DNA of 64,000 nucleotides from Chamaelirium japonicum (lineage: Eukaryota; Streptophyta; Magnoliopsida; Liliales; Melanthiaceae): NCBI GenBank assembly GCA_947650365.1, contig CANTAL010000141.1, positions 744,001 through 808,000 on the forward strand, read 5' to 3'. The notes below the pieces were generated by a model that saw only the letters and a program-made list of their open reading frames with translations, was not told where the DNA came from and made no database searches. Of the stretch, positions 1 through 13,929 are shown one piece after another. The first letter of the stretch is position 1. Each line of letters begins with the position of its first letter. The position numbers and the translations under genes are program-made.

Positions 1-110
1 CATTCATACGATAAATTCTAATTCATTCGTACGATCCATTCTAATCTATTCGTACGATCCATTCTAATTCTTTAGCACGATCCATTCTAATTCATTCATA
101 CGATCCATTC

Positions 111-368
111 TATTTCATTCGTACGATCCATTCTTACTCATTCGTACGATCCATTCTAATTCATTCGCACTAATGTATCCGTTCTAATTCATTCGTATGA
201 TCCATTCTAATTCATTCATACTATCAATTCTAATTCATTCGCACGATCCATTCTAATTCATTCCTACAATCCATTCTAATTCATTCGTACGATCCATTCT
301 AATTCATTCGCACAATCTATTCTAATTTATTCCTATGATCCATACTAATTCATTAGCATGATCCATTC
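111..368 (+). repeat. Example of the 258-bp, 11-monomer higher-order repeat
   Basis: Marker variants recur in fixed order. They are GCACAATCT; GTACGATCC ending in ATTA; GCACGATCC; GTACGATCC with a TATTTC tail; GTACGATCC with a TTACTC tail; GTACGATCC; the 28-bp GCACGAATGTATCC unit; GTACGATCC; GCACGATCC; ATACGATCC; and GTACGATCC. Ten 23-mers plus one 28-mer make 258 bp, and the TATTTCATTC marker recurs at 111 and 369, exactly 258 bp apart. The next recurrences (650, 843) are longer or shorter by whole monomers or small indels, so the higher-order unit is degenerate. The same order is visible in most plus blocks and, reversed, in minus blocks. Confidence 0.85.
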
Positions 369-2107
369 TATTTCATTCGTACGATCCATTCTTACTCATT
401 CGTACGATTCATTCTAATTCATTCGCACGAATGTATCCATTCTAATTCATTCGTACGATCCATTCTAATTCATTCGTATGATCCATTCTAATTCATTCGC
501 ACGATCCATTGTAATTCATTCATACGATCCAATCTAAATCATTCGTATGATCCATTCTAATTCATTCGCACAATCTATTCTAATTCATTCATACGATTCA
601 TTCTAATTCATTAGCACGATCCATTCTAATTCATTCGTTCGATCCATTCTATTTAATTTGTACGATCCATTCTTACACATTTGTACGATCCATTCTAATT
701 CATTCGCACGAATGTATATATCCATTCTAATTCATTCGTACGATCCATTCTAATTCATTCACACAATCTATTCTAATTCATTCGTACTATCCATTCTAAT
801 TCATTAGCACGATCCATTCTAATTCATTCGTACGATCCATTCTATTTCAATCGTACAATCCATTCTTACTCATTTGTACGATCCATTCTAATTCATTCGC
901 ACGAATGTATCCATTCTAATTCATTAGTACGATCCATTCTAATTCATTCGCACGATCTATTCTAATTCATTCATACGATCCATTCTAATTCATTTGTACG
1001 ATCCATTATAATTCATTCGCTTGATCCATTCTAATTCATTCATATGATCCATTCTAATTCATTCATAAAATCCATTCTAATTCTTTTGCACGAATTTATC
1101 CATTCTAATTCATTCGTACGATCCATTCTAATTCATTCACACGATCCATTCTAATTCATTCATACGATCCATTCTAATTCATTTGTACGATCCATTATAA
1201 TTCATTCGCACGATCCATTCTAATTCATTCATACGATCCATTCTAATTCATTCATAAAATCCATTCTAATTCTTTTGCACGAACCATTTGTACGATCCAT
1301 TATAATTCATTCGTACGATCCATTCTAATTCATTGGCACGAACCATTCTAATTCATTCATATGATCCATTCTAATTCATTCGTATGATCCATTCTAATTC
1401 ATTCGCACGATCCATTCTAATTAATTCATACGATCCATTCTAATTCATTCACATGAATGTATCCATTCTAATTCATTCGCACGATCCACCCTAATTCATT
1501 CGTACGATCCATTCTAATTCCTTCGTCCGATCCATTCTAATTCATTCCCATGAATGTATCCATTCTAATTCATACGTACGATCCATTCTAATTCATTCAT
1601 ACGATCCAATCTAATTCATTCGCACGAATGTATCCATTCTAATTCATTTGTACGATCCATTCTAATTCATTCGCACAATCTATTCTAATTCATTCGTACG
1701 ATCCATTCTAATTCATTAGCAAGATCCATTCTAATTCATTCGTACGATCCATTCTATTTCATTCTAATTCCTTCGTATGATCCATTCGTACGATCCATTC
1801 TAATTCCTTCGCACGAATATATCCATTCTAATTCATTCATACAATCCATTCTAATTCTTTCGCACGAATGTATCCATTCTAATTCATTCGTACCATCCAT
1901 TCTAATTCATTCGCACAATCTATTCTAACTCATTCGTACGATCCATTCTAATTCCTTCGTACGATCCATTCTATTTCATTCGTATGATCCATTCCAATTC
2001 CTTCGTACGATCCATTCTAATTCATTCCCATGAATGTATCCACTCTAATTTATTCGCACAATCTATTCTAATTCATTCATACGATCCATTCTATTTCATT
2101 CGCACGA

Positions 2108-4973
2108 TCGTAGGAATTAGAATGGATCGTACGAATGAGTAAGAATGGATCGTATGTATGAATTAGAATGGATACAAATCATGGGAATGAATTAGAATGG
2201 ATCGTACGAAGGAATTAGAATGGATCATACGAATGAAATAGAATGGATCATACGAAGGAATTAGAATGGATCGTGCGAATGAATTAGAATAGATCGTGCG
2301 AATGAACTAGAATGGATCGTACGAATGAATTAGAATGGATCATATGAATGAATTAGAATGGATCGTGCAAATGAATTAGAATGGATCGTATGAATGAATT
2401 AGAATGGACGTACGAATGAATTAGAATGGATACATTCGTGAGAATGAATTAGAATGGATCATACGAAGAAATTAGGGTGGATCGTACGAATGAATTAGAA
2501 TGGATACATTCGTGTGAAAGAATAAGAATGGATTGTATGAATGAATTACAATGGATCGTACGAATGAATAAGAATGGATCGTATGAATGAATTAGAATGG
2601 ATCGTTTGAATGAATTAGAATGGATCGTACGAATGAAATAGAATGGATACATTCGTGCGAATGAATTAGCATGGATCGTACGAATGAGTAAGAATGGATC
2701 GTACGAATGAAATAGAATGGATCGTACAAATGAATTAGAATGGATTGTGCTAATGAATTAGATTGGATCATACGAATGAATTAGAATAGATTGTGCGAAT
2801 GAATTAGAATGGATCGTGCGAATGAATTAGAATGGATCGTATGAATGAATTAGAATGGATCGTACGAATGAAATAGAATGGATACATTCGTGCGAATGAA
2901 TTAGAATGGATTGTAGGAATGAGTAAGAATGGATCGTACGAATGAAATAGAATGGACCGTACGAATGAATTAGAATGGATCGTGCAATCGAATTAGAATA
3001 GATCGTACGAATGAATTAGAATAGATTGTGCGAATAAATACATTCGTGCGAATGAATTAGAATGGATCGTATGAATGAATTAGAATGGATCATATGAATG
3101 AATTAGAATGGATCGTATGAATGAATTCGAATGGATCGTACGAATGAATTAGAATGGATACATTCGTGCGAATGAATTAGAATGGATCATACGAAGGAAT
3201 TAGGGTGGATCGTACGAATGAATTAGAATGGATACATTCGTGCAAAAGAATTAGAATGGATTGTTTGAATGAATTAGAATCGATCGTATGAATAAATTAG
3301 AATGGATCGTGCGAATGAATTAGAATGGATCGTACGAATGAATTAGAATGGATCGTACGAATGAATTAGAATGGACCCTGCGATTTAATTAGAATGGATC
3401 GTATGAATGAATTAGAATAGAATGGATATTTTCGTACGAATGAATTAGAATGGATCGTACAAATGAATTAGAATAGACAGGATACATTCGTGCAAATGAA
3501 TTAGAATGGATCGTGCGAATGAATTAGATTGGATCGTGCGAATGAATTAGAACGGATCGTACGAATGAATTAGAATGGATACATTCGTGCGAAAGAATTA
3601 GAATGGATTGTATGAATGAATTAGAATGGATCGTATGAATGAATTAGAATGGATCGTGCGAATGAATTAGAATGGATCGTACGAATAAATTAGAATGGAT
3701 ACATTCGTGCAAAAGAATTAGAATGGATTGTATGAATGAATTTGAATGGATCGTATGAATGAATTAGAATGGATCGTATGAATGAATTAGAATGGATCGT
3801 GCGAATGAATTAGAATGGATCGTACGAATCAATTAGAACGGATACATTCGTGTGAATGAATTCGAATGGATTGTACGAATGAGTAAGAATGGATCGTACG
3901 AATGAAATAGAATGGATCGTACGAATGAATTAGAATGGATCGTGCAAATGAATTAGAATAGATCGTGCGAATGAATTAGAATGGATCGTACGAATGAGTA
4001 AGAATGGATCATACGAATGAAATAGAATGGATTGTATGAATGAATTAGAATGGATCGTACGAATGAATTAGAATGGATCATACGAATGAATTAGAATGGA
4101 TCGTGCGAATGAATTATTATGAATCGTACGAATGAATTAGAATGGATCGTATGAATGAATTAGAATGGATCGTGCGAATGAATTAGAATGGATCGTATGA
4201 TTGAATTTGAATGGATCGTACGAATGCATTAGAATGGATACATTTGTGCGAATGAATTATAAAGGATCATACAAAGGAATTAGGATGGATCATACAAATG
4301 AATTAGAATAGATATATTCGTGCGAAAGAAATAGAATGGATTGTATGAATGAATTAAAATGGATCGTATGAATAAATTAGAATGGATCGTATGAATGAAT
4401 TAGAATGGATCGTACGAAGGAATTTGAATGGATACATTCGTGCGAAAGAATTAGAAAGGATTGTATGAATGAATTAGAATGGATCGTATGAATAAATTAG
4501 AATGGATCATGCGAATGAATTAGAATGGATCGTAAGAGTGAATTTGAATGGATCGAATGAATGAATTAGAATGGATCGTGCGAATGAATTAGAATGGATC
4601 GTACGAATGAATTTGAATGGATACATTCGTGCGAATGAATTAGAATGGATTGTACGATGAATTAGAATGGATACATTCGTGCGAATGAATTAGAATGGAT
4701 CGTGCTAATGAATTAGAATGGATCATGCGAATGAATTAGAATGGATCATACGAAGGAATTAGGGTGGATCATACGAATGAATTAGAATGGAAACATTCGT
4801 GCGAAAGAATTAGAATGGATTGTATGAATGAATTAGAATGGATCGTGCAAATGAAATAGAATGGATCTTGTGATTGAATTAGAGTGGATCGTACAAATGA
4901 ATTAGAATAGATTGTGCGAATGAATTAGAATGGATCGTACGAATGAATTAGAATGGATCGTATGAATAAATTA
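2108..4973 (-). repeat. Inverted satellite block, first copy
   Basis: The repeat flips to reverse complement (GAATGAATTAGAATGG) at an ACGATCGT palindrome near 2105 and flips back near 4973. This block is matched by the inverted block at about 26985-29508: the entry motif CGCACGATCGTAGGAATTAG starts at 2101 and again at 26975. Later landmarks recur in the same order, including variants such as the AGAAATTAGGGTGG unit near 2466 and 27333. Confidence 0.85.
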
Positions 4974-7900
4974 GCACGATCCATTCTAATTCTTTCGCAT
5001 GAATGTATCCATTCTAATTCATTCATACGATACATTCTAATTCATTCATACGATCCATTCTAATTCATTCGTATGATCCATTCTAATTCATTTGCACGAT
5101 CCATTCTAATTCATTCGCATGAATGTTTCCATTCTAATTCATTCGCACGAATATATCCATTCTAATTCATTCGTACGATCCATTCTAATTCATTCGCACG
5201 ATCCAATCTAATTCATTCGCACAATCTATTCTAATTCATTCATACGATCCATTCTATTTCATTCGTACGATCCATTCTTACTCATTCGTACGATCCATTC
5301 TAATTCATTCGCACGAATGTACCCATTCTAATTCATTCGTACGATCCCTTCTAATTCATTCGCACGATCCATTCTAATTCATTCGTACGATCCATTCTAA
5401 TCCATTCGTACGATCCATTTTAATTCTTTAGCACGATCCATTCTAATTCATTCGTACGATCCATTCTATTTCATTCGTATGATCCATTCTTACTCATTCG
5501 TACGATCCAATCTAATTCATTCACACGATCCAATCATATTCATTCGTACGATCCATTCTAATTCATTCGTACAATCCATTCTATTTCATTCGTACGATCC
5601 ATTCTAACTCATTCGTACGATCCATTCTAATTCCTTCGCACGAATGTATCCATTCTAATTCATTAGTACGATCCATTCTAATTCATTCGCACGATCCATT
5701 CTAATTTATTCATACGATCCATTCTAATTCATTCGTACGATCCATTCTAATTCATTCATACAATCCATTCTAATTCTTTCGCACGAATGTATCCATTCTA
5801 ATACATTCGTACGATCCATTCTAATTCATTCGCACGATCCATTCTAATTCATTCATACGATCCATTGTAATTCATTTCTACGATCCATTCTAATTCATAC
5901 GTACGATTCATTCAAATTAATTCATACGATCCATTCTAATTTATTCATACGATCCATTCTAATTCATTCGCACGAATGTATCCATTCTAATTCATTCATA
6001 CGATCCATTCTAATTCATTCGAACGATCCAATCGAATTCTTTCGCACGATCCATTCTAATTCATTCGTATGATCCATTCTATTTCATTCGTACGATCCAT
6101 TCTTACTCATTCGTACGACCCATTCTAATTCATTCGCACGAATGTATCCATTCTATTTCATTCGTACGATCCATTCTAATTCATTCGCACGATCCATTCT
6201 AATTCATTCATACGATCCATTCTAATTCATTCATACGATCCATTCTAATTCATTCATACGATCCATTCTATTTCATTCGTACGATCCATTCTTACTCATT
6301 CGTACGATCCATTCTAATTCATTTGCACGAATGTATCCATTCTAATTCACTCGTACGATCCATTCTAATTCATTCGCACGATCCATTCTAATTCATTCAT
6401 ACGATCCACTCTAATTCATTCGTACGATCCATTAAAATTCATTCGCACAATCTATTCTAATTCATTCGTACGATCCATTCTAATTCATTAGCATGATCCA
6501 TTCTAATTCATTCGTACGATCCATTCTATTTCTTTCGTACAATCCATTCTTACCGATTCGTATGATCCATTCTAATTCATTCGCACGATCCAATCTAATT
6601 CATTCATACGATCCATTCTAATTCATTCAGACGAATGTATCCATTCTAATTCATTCGTACGATCCATTCTAATTCATTCGCACAATCTATTCTAATTCAT
6701 TCGTACGATCCATTCTAATTCATTAGCACGATCCTTTCTAATTCATTCGTATGATCCATTCTATTTCATTCGTACGATCCATTCTTACTTATTCGTACGA
6801 TCCATTCTAATTCATTCGCACGAATGTCTCCATTCTATTCTAATTCATTTGTACGATCCATTCTAATTCATTCGCACGATCCATTCTAATTCATTCGTAT
6901 GATACATTCTAATTCATTTGTACGATCCATTCTAATTCATTCGCACAATCCATTCAAATTCATTCATACGATCCATTCTAATTCATTCATACAATCCACT
7001 CTAATTCCTTCGCACGAATGTATCCATTCTAATTCTTTTGTACGATCCACCCTAATTCCTTCGTATGATCCATTCTAATTCATTCGCACAAATATATCCA
7101 TTCTAATTCATTCGTACGATCCATTCGAATTCATTCATACGATCCACTCTAATTCATTCATACGATCCATTCTAATTCATTCATACGATCCATTCTAATT
7201 CATTCGCACGAATGTATTCATTCGCATAATCTATTCTAATTCATTCGTACGATCTATTCTAATTCATTAGCACGATCCATTCTAATTCATTCGTACGATC
7301 CATTCTATTTCATTCGTACGATCTATTCTAACTCATTCGTACGATCCATTCTAATTCATTCGCACAAATGTATCCATTATAATTCATTCGTACGATCCAT
7401 TCTAATTCATTTGCACGATCCATTCTAATTCATTCATACGATCCATTCTAATTCATTCGTACGATCCATTCTAATTCATTCGCACAATCTATTCTAATTC
7501 ATTCGTACGATCCATTCTAATTTATTAGCACAATCCATTCTAATTCATTCGTACGATCCATTCTATTTCATTCGTACGATCCATTCTTACTCATTCGTAC
7601 GATCCATTCTAGTTCATTCGCACGAATGTATCCAGTCTAATTCATTCGTACGATCCATTCTAATTCATTCGCATGATCCATTCTAATTCATTCGTACGAT
7701 CCATTCTAATTCATTCGTACGATCCATTCTAATTCATTCACACGATCCATTCTAATTCATTCATACGATCCATTCTAATTCATTCGTACGATCCATTCTA
7801 ATTCATACGTACGATACATTCTAATTCATTAGCACTATCCATTCTAATTCATTCATACGATCCATTCTATTTCATTCGTATGATGTATTCTAATTCATTC

Positions 7901-9540
7901 ATACGATCCATTCTATTTCATTCGTACGATCCATTCTTACTCATTCGTACGATCCAATCTTATTCATTCGCACGATCCAATCATATTCATTCGTACGATC
8001 CATTCTAATTCATTCGTACGATCCATTCTATTTCATTCATACGATCCATTCTTACTCATTCGTACGATCCATTCTAATTCATTCGCACGAATGTATCCAT
8101 TCTAATTCATTCGTACGATCCATTCTAATTCATTTGCACGATCCTTTCTAATTCAGTCATACGATCCATTCTAATTCATTCGTACGATCCATTCTAATTC
8201 ATTCATACAATCCATTCTAATTATTTTGCACGAATATATCCATTATAATTCATTCGTACGATCCATTCTAATTCATTCGCACGATCCATTCTAATTCATT
8301 CATACGATCCATTCTAATTCATTCGTACGATCCATTCTAATTCATATGTACGATCCATTCAAATTCATTCATACGATCTATTCTAATTCATTCATAGGAT
8401 CCATACTAATTCATTCGCACGAATGTATCCATTCTAATTCATTCGAACGATCCATTCTAATTCATTCGCACGAGCCAATCTAATTCATTCGCACGATCCA
8501 TTCTAATTCATTCATACGATCCATTCTATTTCATTCATACGATCCATTCTTACTCATTCTTACGATCCATTCTAATTCATTCGCACAAACGTATCCATTC
8601 TAATTCATTCGTACGATCCATTCTAATTCATTCGCACGATCCATTCTAATTCATTCATACGATCCATTCTAATTCATTCGTACGATCCATTCTAATTTAT
8701 TCATATGATCCATTCTATTTCATTCGTACGATCTATTTTTACTCATTCGTATGATCCATTCTAATTCATTCGCACGAATGTATCCATTCTAATTCATTCA
8801 TACGATCCATTCTAATTCATTCTCACGATCCATTCTAATTCATTCATACGATCCATTCTAATTCATTCGTACGATCCATTCTAATTCATTAGCACAATCT
8901 ATTCTAATTCATTCGTACGATCCATTCTAATTCATTAGCACGATCCATTCTAATTTATTCGTACAATCCATTCTATTTCATTTGTACGATCCATTCTTAC
9001 TGATTCGTGCGATCCATTCTAATTCATTCGCACGAATGTATCCATTCTAATTCATTCGTACGATCCATTCTAATTCATTCGCACGATCCATTCTAATTCA
9101 TTCATACAATCCATTCTAATTCATTCATACGATCCATTCTAATTCATTCGCACGAATGTATCCATTCTAATTCTTTCGTACGATCCATTCTAATTCATTC
9201 GCACGAATGTATCCATTCTAATTTATTCGTACGATCCATTCTAATTCATTAGCACGATCCAGTCTGATTCATTCATACGATCCATTCTATTTCATTCATA
9301 CGATCCATTCTTACTCATTCGTACGATCCATTCTAATTCATTCGCACGAATGTATCCATTCTATTCTAATTCATTCGTACGATCCATTCTAATTCATTCG
9401 CACGATCCATTCTAATTCATTCATATGATCCAATCTAATTCATTCGTACGATCCATTCTAATTCATTCGCACGATCCATTATAATTCATTCAGACGATCC
9501 ATTCTAATTCATTCATACAATCCATTCTAATTCTTTCACA

Positions 9541-9700
9541 CGAATGTATACATTCTAATTCATTCGTACGATCCACCCTAATTACTTCGTATGATCCATT
9601 CTAATTCATTCGCACGAATGTATCCATTCTAATTCATTCGTACGATCCATTTGAATTCATTCATACGATCCATTCTAATTCATTCATACGATACATTCTA
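9541..9700 (+). repeat. Second higher-order variant family (CCACCCTAATT / CCTTCGTATG type)
   Basis: A different ordered set of monomers recurs beside the 258-bp family. An ATACAATCC unit and a TCTTTCGCACGAATGTATCC 28-mer are followed by GTACGATCCACCC, TAATTCCTTCGTATGATCC, another 28-mer and a unit with an ATTCGAATTC tail. Instances lie near 7047, 9581, 10327, 12197, 12871, 15112, 19623, 30512, 33740, 36175, 37386 and 51098. A third family marked by CATTCCCATGAATGTATCC and CATACGTACG follows CCTTCG units near 10590, 10910, 16135, 22030, 26398, 34040 and 36610. These are descriptions by eye; exact boundaries need a dot plot. Confidence 0.7.
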
Positions 9701-11515
9701 ATTCATTCGCACGAATGTATTCATTCGGACAATCTATTCTAATTCATTCGTACGATCCATTCTAATTCATTAGCACGATCCATTCTAATTCATTCGTACG
9801 ATCCATTCTATTTCATTCGTACGATCCAATCTTACTCATTAGTACGATCCATTCTAATTCATTCGCACGAATGTATCCATTCTAATTCAGTCATACGATC
9901 AATTCTAATTCATTCTACGATCCATTCTAATTCATTCATACGATCCATTCTAATTCATTCGTACAATCTATTCTAATTCATTCGTACGATCCATTCTAAT
10001 TCATTAGCACGATCGATTCTAATTCATTCGTACGATACATTCTATTTCATTCGTACGATCCATTCTTACTCATTCGTACGATTCATTCTAATTCATTCGC
10101 ATGAATGTATCCATTCTAATTCATTCGTACGATCCATTCTAATTCATTCGCACGATCCATTCTAATTCATTCGTACGATCCATTCTAATTTATTCATACG
10201 ATCCATTCTAATTCTTTCGCACGATCCATTCTAATTCATTCATACGATCCATTCTAATTCATTCATACAATCCATTCTAATTCTTTCGCACGAATGTATC
10301 CATTCAAATTCATTCGTACAATCCACCCTAATTCCTTCGTATTATCCATTCTAATTCATTCGCACGAATGTATCCATTCTAATTCATTCGTACGATCCAT
10401 TCGAATTCATTTATACGATCCATTCTAATTCATTCGCACGATCCATTCTAATTCATTCATACGATCCATTCTAATTTATTCGTATGATCCATTCTAATTC
10501 ATTCGCATGATCCATTCTAATTCCTTCGTACGATCCATTCTATTTCATTTGTATGATCCATTCTAATTCCTTCGTACGATCCATTCTAATTCATTCCCAT
10601 GAATGTATCCATTCTAATTCATACGTACGATCCATTCTTACTCATTCGTACGATCCATTCTAATTCATTCGCACGATCCGTTCTAATTCATTTGCATGAT
10701 CCATTCTAATTCATTCATACAATCAATTCTAATTCTTTTGCACGAATGTATCCATTCTAATTCCTTCATACGATCCATTCTAATTCCTTCGTACGATCCA
10801 TTATAATTCCTTCGTACGATCCATTCTAATTCCTTCATATGATCCATTCTATTTCATTCGTATGATCCATTCTAATTCCTTCGTACGATCCATTCTAATT
10901 CATTCCCATGAATGTATCCATTCTAATTCCTTTGTACGATTCATTCTAATTCATTCGTACGATCCATTCTTTCGTATGTATCCATTCTAATTTATTCGTA
11001 CGATCCATTCTAATTCATTCGCACGATCCATTCTAATTCATTCGTACGATCCATTCTAATTCATTCGTATGATCCATTCTAATTCATTCGCACGATCCAT
11101 TCTAATTCATTCTTACGATCCATTCTAATTCTTTCGTACGATCAAGTCTAATTCATTCGCACAATCTATTCTAATTCATTCGCATGATCCATTCTAATTC
11201 ATTAGCACGATCCATTCTAATTTATTCGTACGATCCATTCTATTTCATTCGTACGATCCATTCTTACTCATTCGTACGATCCATTCCAATTCATTCGCAC
11301 GATCCATTCTAATTCATTCATACGATCCATTATATTTCATTCGTACGATCCATTCTTACTCATTCGTACGATCATGGGAATGAATTAGAATGGATCATAC
11401 GAAGGAATTAAAAAGGATCGTACAAATGAATTAGAATAGATTGTGCGAATGAATTAGAATGGATCATATGAATGAATTAGAATGGATTGTGCTAATGAGT
11501 AAGATCAATTCTTAC

Positions 11516-11559
11516 TCATTCGTACGATCCATTCTAATTAGAATGGATCGTACGAATGA
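11516..11559. repeat. 44-bp perfect palindrome at a satellite strand switch
   Basis: Two monomers meet head to head with no spacer, centred at 11537/11538 on ATTCTAATTAGAAT. Pairing is perfect for 22 bp on each side (16+59 through 37+38 of the 11500 series) and stops at C11515/A11560. Just upstream, GAGTAAGA and TCTTACTC form a second hairpin around 11508-11518, so a 28-bp plus-oriented island lies inside minus-oriented repeats. Confidence 0.93.
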
Positions 11560-13929
11560 ATTAGAATGGAAACATTTGTGCGAAAGAATTAGAATGGATT
11601 GTATTAATGAATTAGAATGGATCATATGAATGAATTAGAATGGATCGTATGAATGAATTAGAATGGCTCGTGCGAATGAATTAGAATGGATCGTATGAAT
11701 GAAATAGAATGGATCGTACGAATAAATTAGAATGGATCGTGCGATTGAATTAGATTGGATCGTGCGAATGGATCGTACAAATGAATTTGAATGGATCGTA
11801 CGAATGAATTAGAATGTATTGTACGAATGAATTAGAATAGATTGTGCTAATGAATTAGAATGGATCATACGAATAAATTAGAATGGATCGTACGAATGAA
11901 TTAGAATGGATCGTATGAATGAATTAGAATGGATCGTACGAATGAATTAGAATGGATACATTCGTGCGAAAGAATTAGAATGGATCGTGCTAATTCATTC
12001 ATACGATCCATTCTAATTCATTCGTACAATCTATTCTAATTCATTCGCACAATCTATTCTAATTCATTCGTACGATCCATTCTAATTCATTCGCACGATC
12101 CATTCTAATTCATTTGCATGATCCATTCTAATTCATTCATACAATCCATTCTAATTCTTTCGCAAGAATGTATCCATTCTAATTCATTCGTACGATCCAC
12201 CCTAATTCCTTCGTATGATCCATTCTAATTCATTCGCACGATCCGTTCTAATTCATTCATACGATCCATTCTAATTTATTCATACAATCCATTCTAATTC
12301 TTTCGCACGAATGTATGCATTCTAATTCATTCGTACGATCAACCCTAATTCCTTCGTATGATCCATTCTAAATCATTCGCACGAATGTATCCATTCTAAT
12401 TCATTCGTAAGATCCATTCTAATTCATTCGTACTATCCACCCTAATTCCTTCATATGATCCATTCTAATTCATTCGCACGAATGTATCCATTCAAAATCA
12501 TTCGTACGATCCATTCGAATTCATTCATACGATCCATTCTAATTCATTCATACGATCCACTCTAATTCATTCGCACGAATATATCCATTCTAATTCATTC
12601 GTACGATCCATTCTAATTCATTTGCACGACCCATTCTAATTCATTTGCACGATCCATTCTAATTTATTCGTATGATCTATTCTATTTCATTCGTACGATC
12701 CATTCTTACTCATTCGTACGATCCATTCTAATTCATTCGCATGAATGTATCCTCATTCGCACGATCCATTCTAATTCATTTGCACGATCCATTCTAATTC
12801 ATTCATACAATCCATTCTAATTCTTTCACACCAACGTATCCATTCTAATTCATTCGTATGATCCACCCTAATTCCTTCATATGATCCATTCTAATTCATT
12901 CGCACGAATGTATCCATTCTAATTCATTCGTACGATCCATTCGAATTCATTCATACGATCCATTCTAATTCAATCATACGATCCATTCTAATTTATTCGC
13001 ACGAATGTATCCATTCTAATTCATTCGTACGATCCATTCTAATTAATTCGCACAATCTATTATAATTCATTCGTACGAGCCATTCTAATTCATTTGCATG
13101 ATCCATTCTAATTCATTAATACAATGCATTCTAATTCTTTTGCACGAATGTATCCATTCTAATTCATTCATACGATCCATTCCAATTCCTTCATATGATC
13201 CATTCTAATTCCTTCGTACGATTCATTCTATTTCATTCGTATGATCCATTCTAATTCCTTCGTACGATCCATTCTAATTCATTACCATGAATATATCCAT
13301 TCTAATTCATACGTATGATCCATTCTAATTCATTCATACGATCCATTCTAATTCATTCGCATGAATGTATCCATTCTAATTCATTCGTACGATCCATTCT
13401 AATTCATTCGCACGATCCATTCTAATTCATTCGTACGATCCATTCTGATTCATTCATACGATCCATTCTAATTCATTCGCACGAATGTATCCATTCTAAT
13501 TCATTCGTGCGATCCATTCTAATTCATTCGTACGATCTATTCTAATTTCATACGTACGATCCATTCTAATTCATTCTAATTCATTCATACGATCCATTCT
13601 AATTCATTCATACAAATGTATCCATTCAAATTCTTTCGTACGATCCATTCTAACTCATTCGAACGAATGTATCCATTCTAATTCATTCAAATTCCTTTGT
13701 ATGATCCATTCGTACGATCCATTCTAATTCCTTCGCACGAAAATATCCATTCTAAATCATTCGTACGTACGATCCATTCTAATTCATTCGCACGATCCAT
13801 TCTAATTCATTCACACGATCCATTCTAATTCTTTCGCACGAATGTATCCATTCTAATTCATTCATACAATCCATTCTAATTCTTTCACACGATCCATTCT
13901 AATTCCTTCATACGATCCATTCTAATTCA

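Larger units (their letters stand above)
8391..13929 (+). repeat. 5.5-kb tandem segmental duplication, copy A
   Basis: Starting at the rare variant TTCATAGGATCCATACTAAT, this segment is repeated almost base for base starting at 13930. Landmarks show the same spacing: ATCATGGGAATG at 11371 and 16911, TTCGTATGTA at 10971 and 16511, and CGTACGTAC at 13762 and 19302, each 5540 bp apart. The copy includes the internal inverted island (11373-11990) and its 44-bp palindrome. Only scattered single-base differences are visible by eye, so the duplication is much younger than the monomer divergence. Confidence 0.88.

Noticed and set aside
2449..2652. Open frames inside the satellite (also at 24148, 26549, 27322, 37862, 37933, 43575 and 44284) giving SNSFVRSILIHSYDPF-type peptides
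   Set aside because: Three 23-bp monomers make 69 bp, so any frame without a stop repeats every 23 codons. The peptides are periodic shadows of the repeat on both strands, with no start context, domain or conservation.
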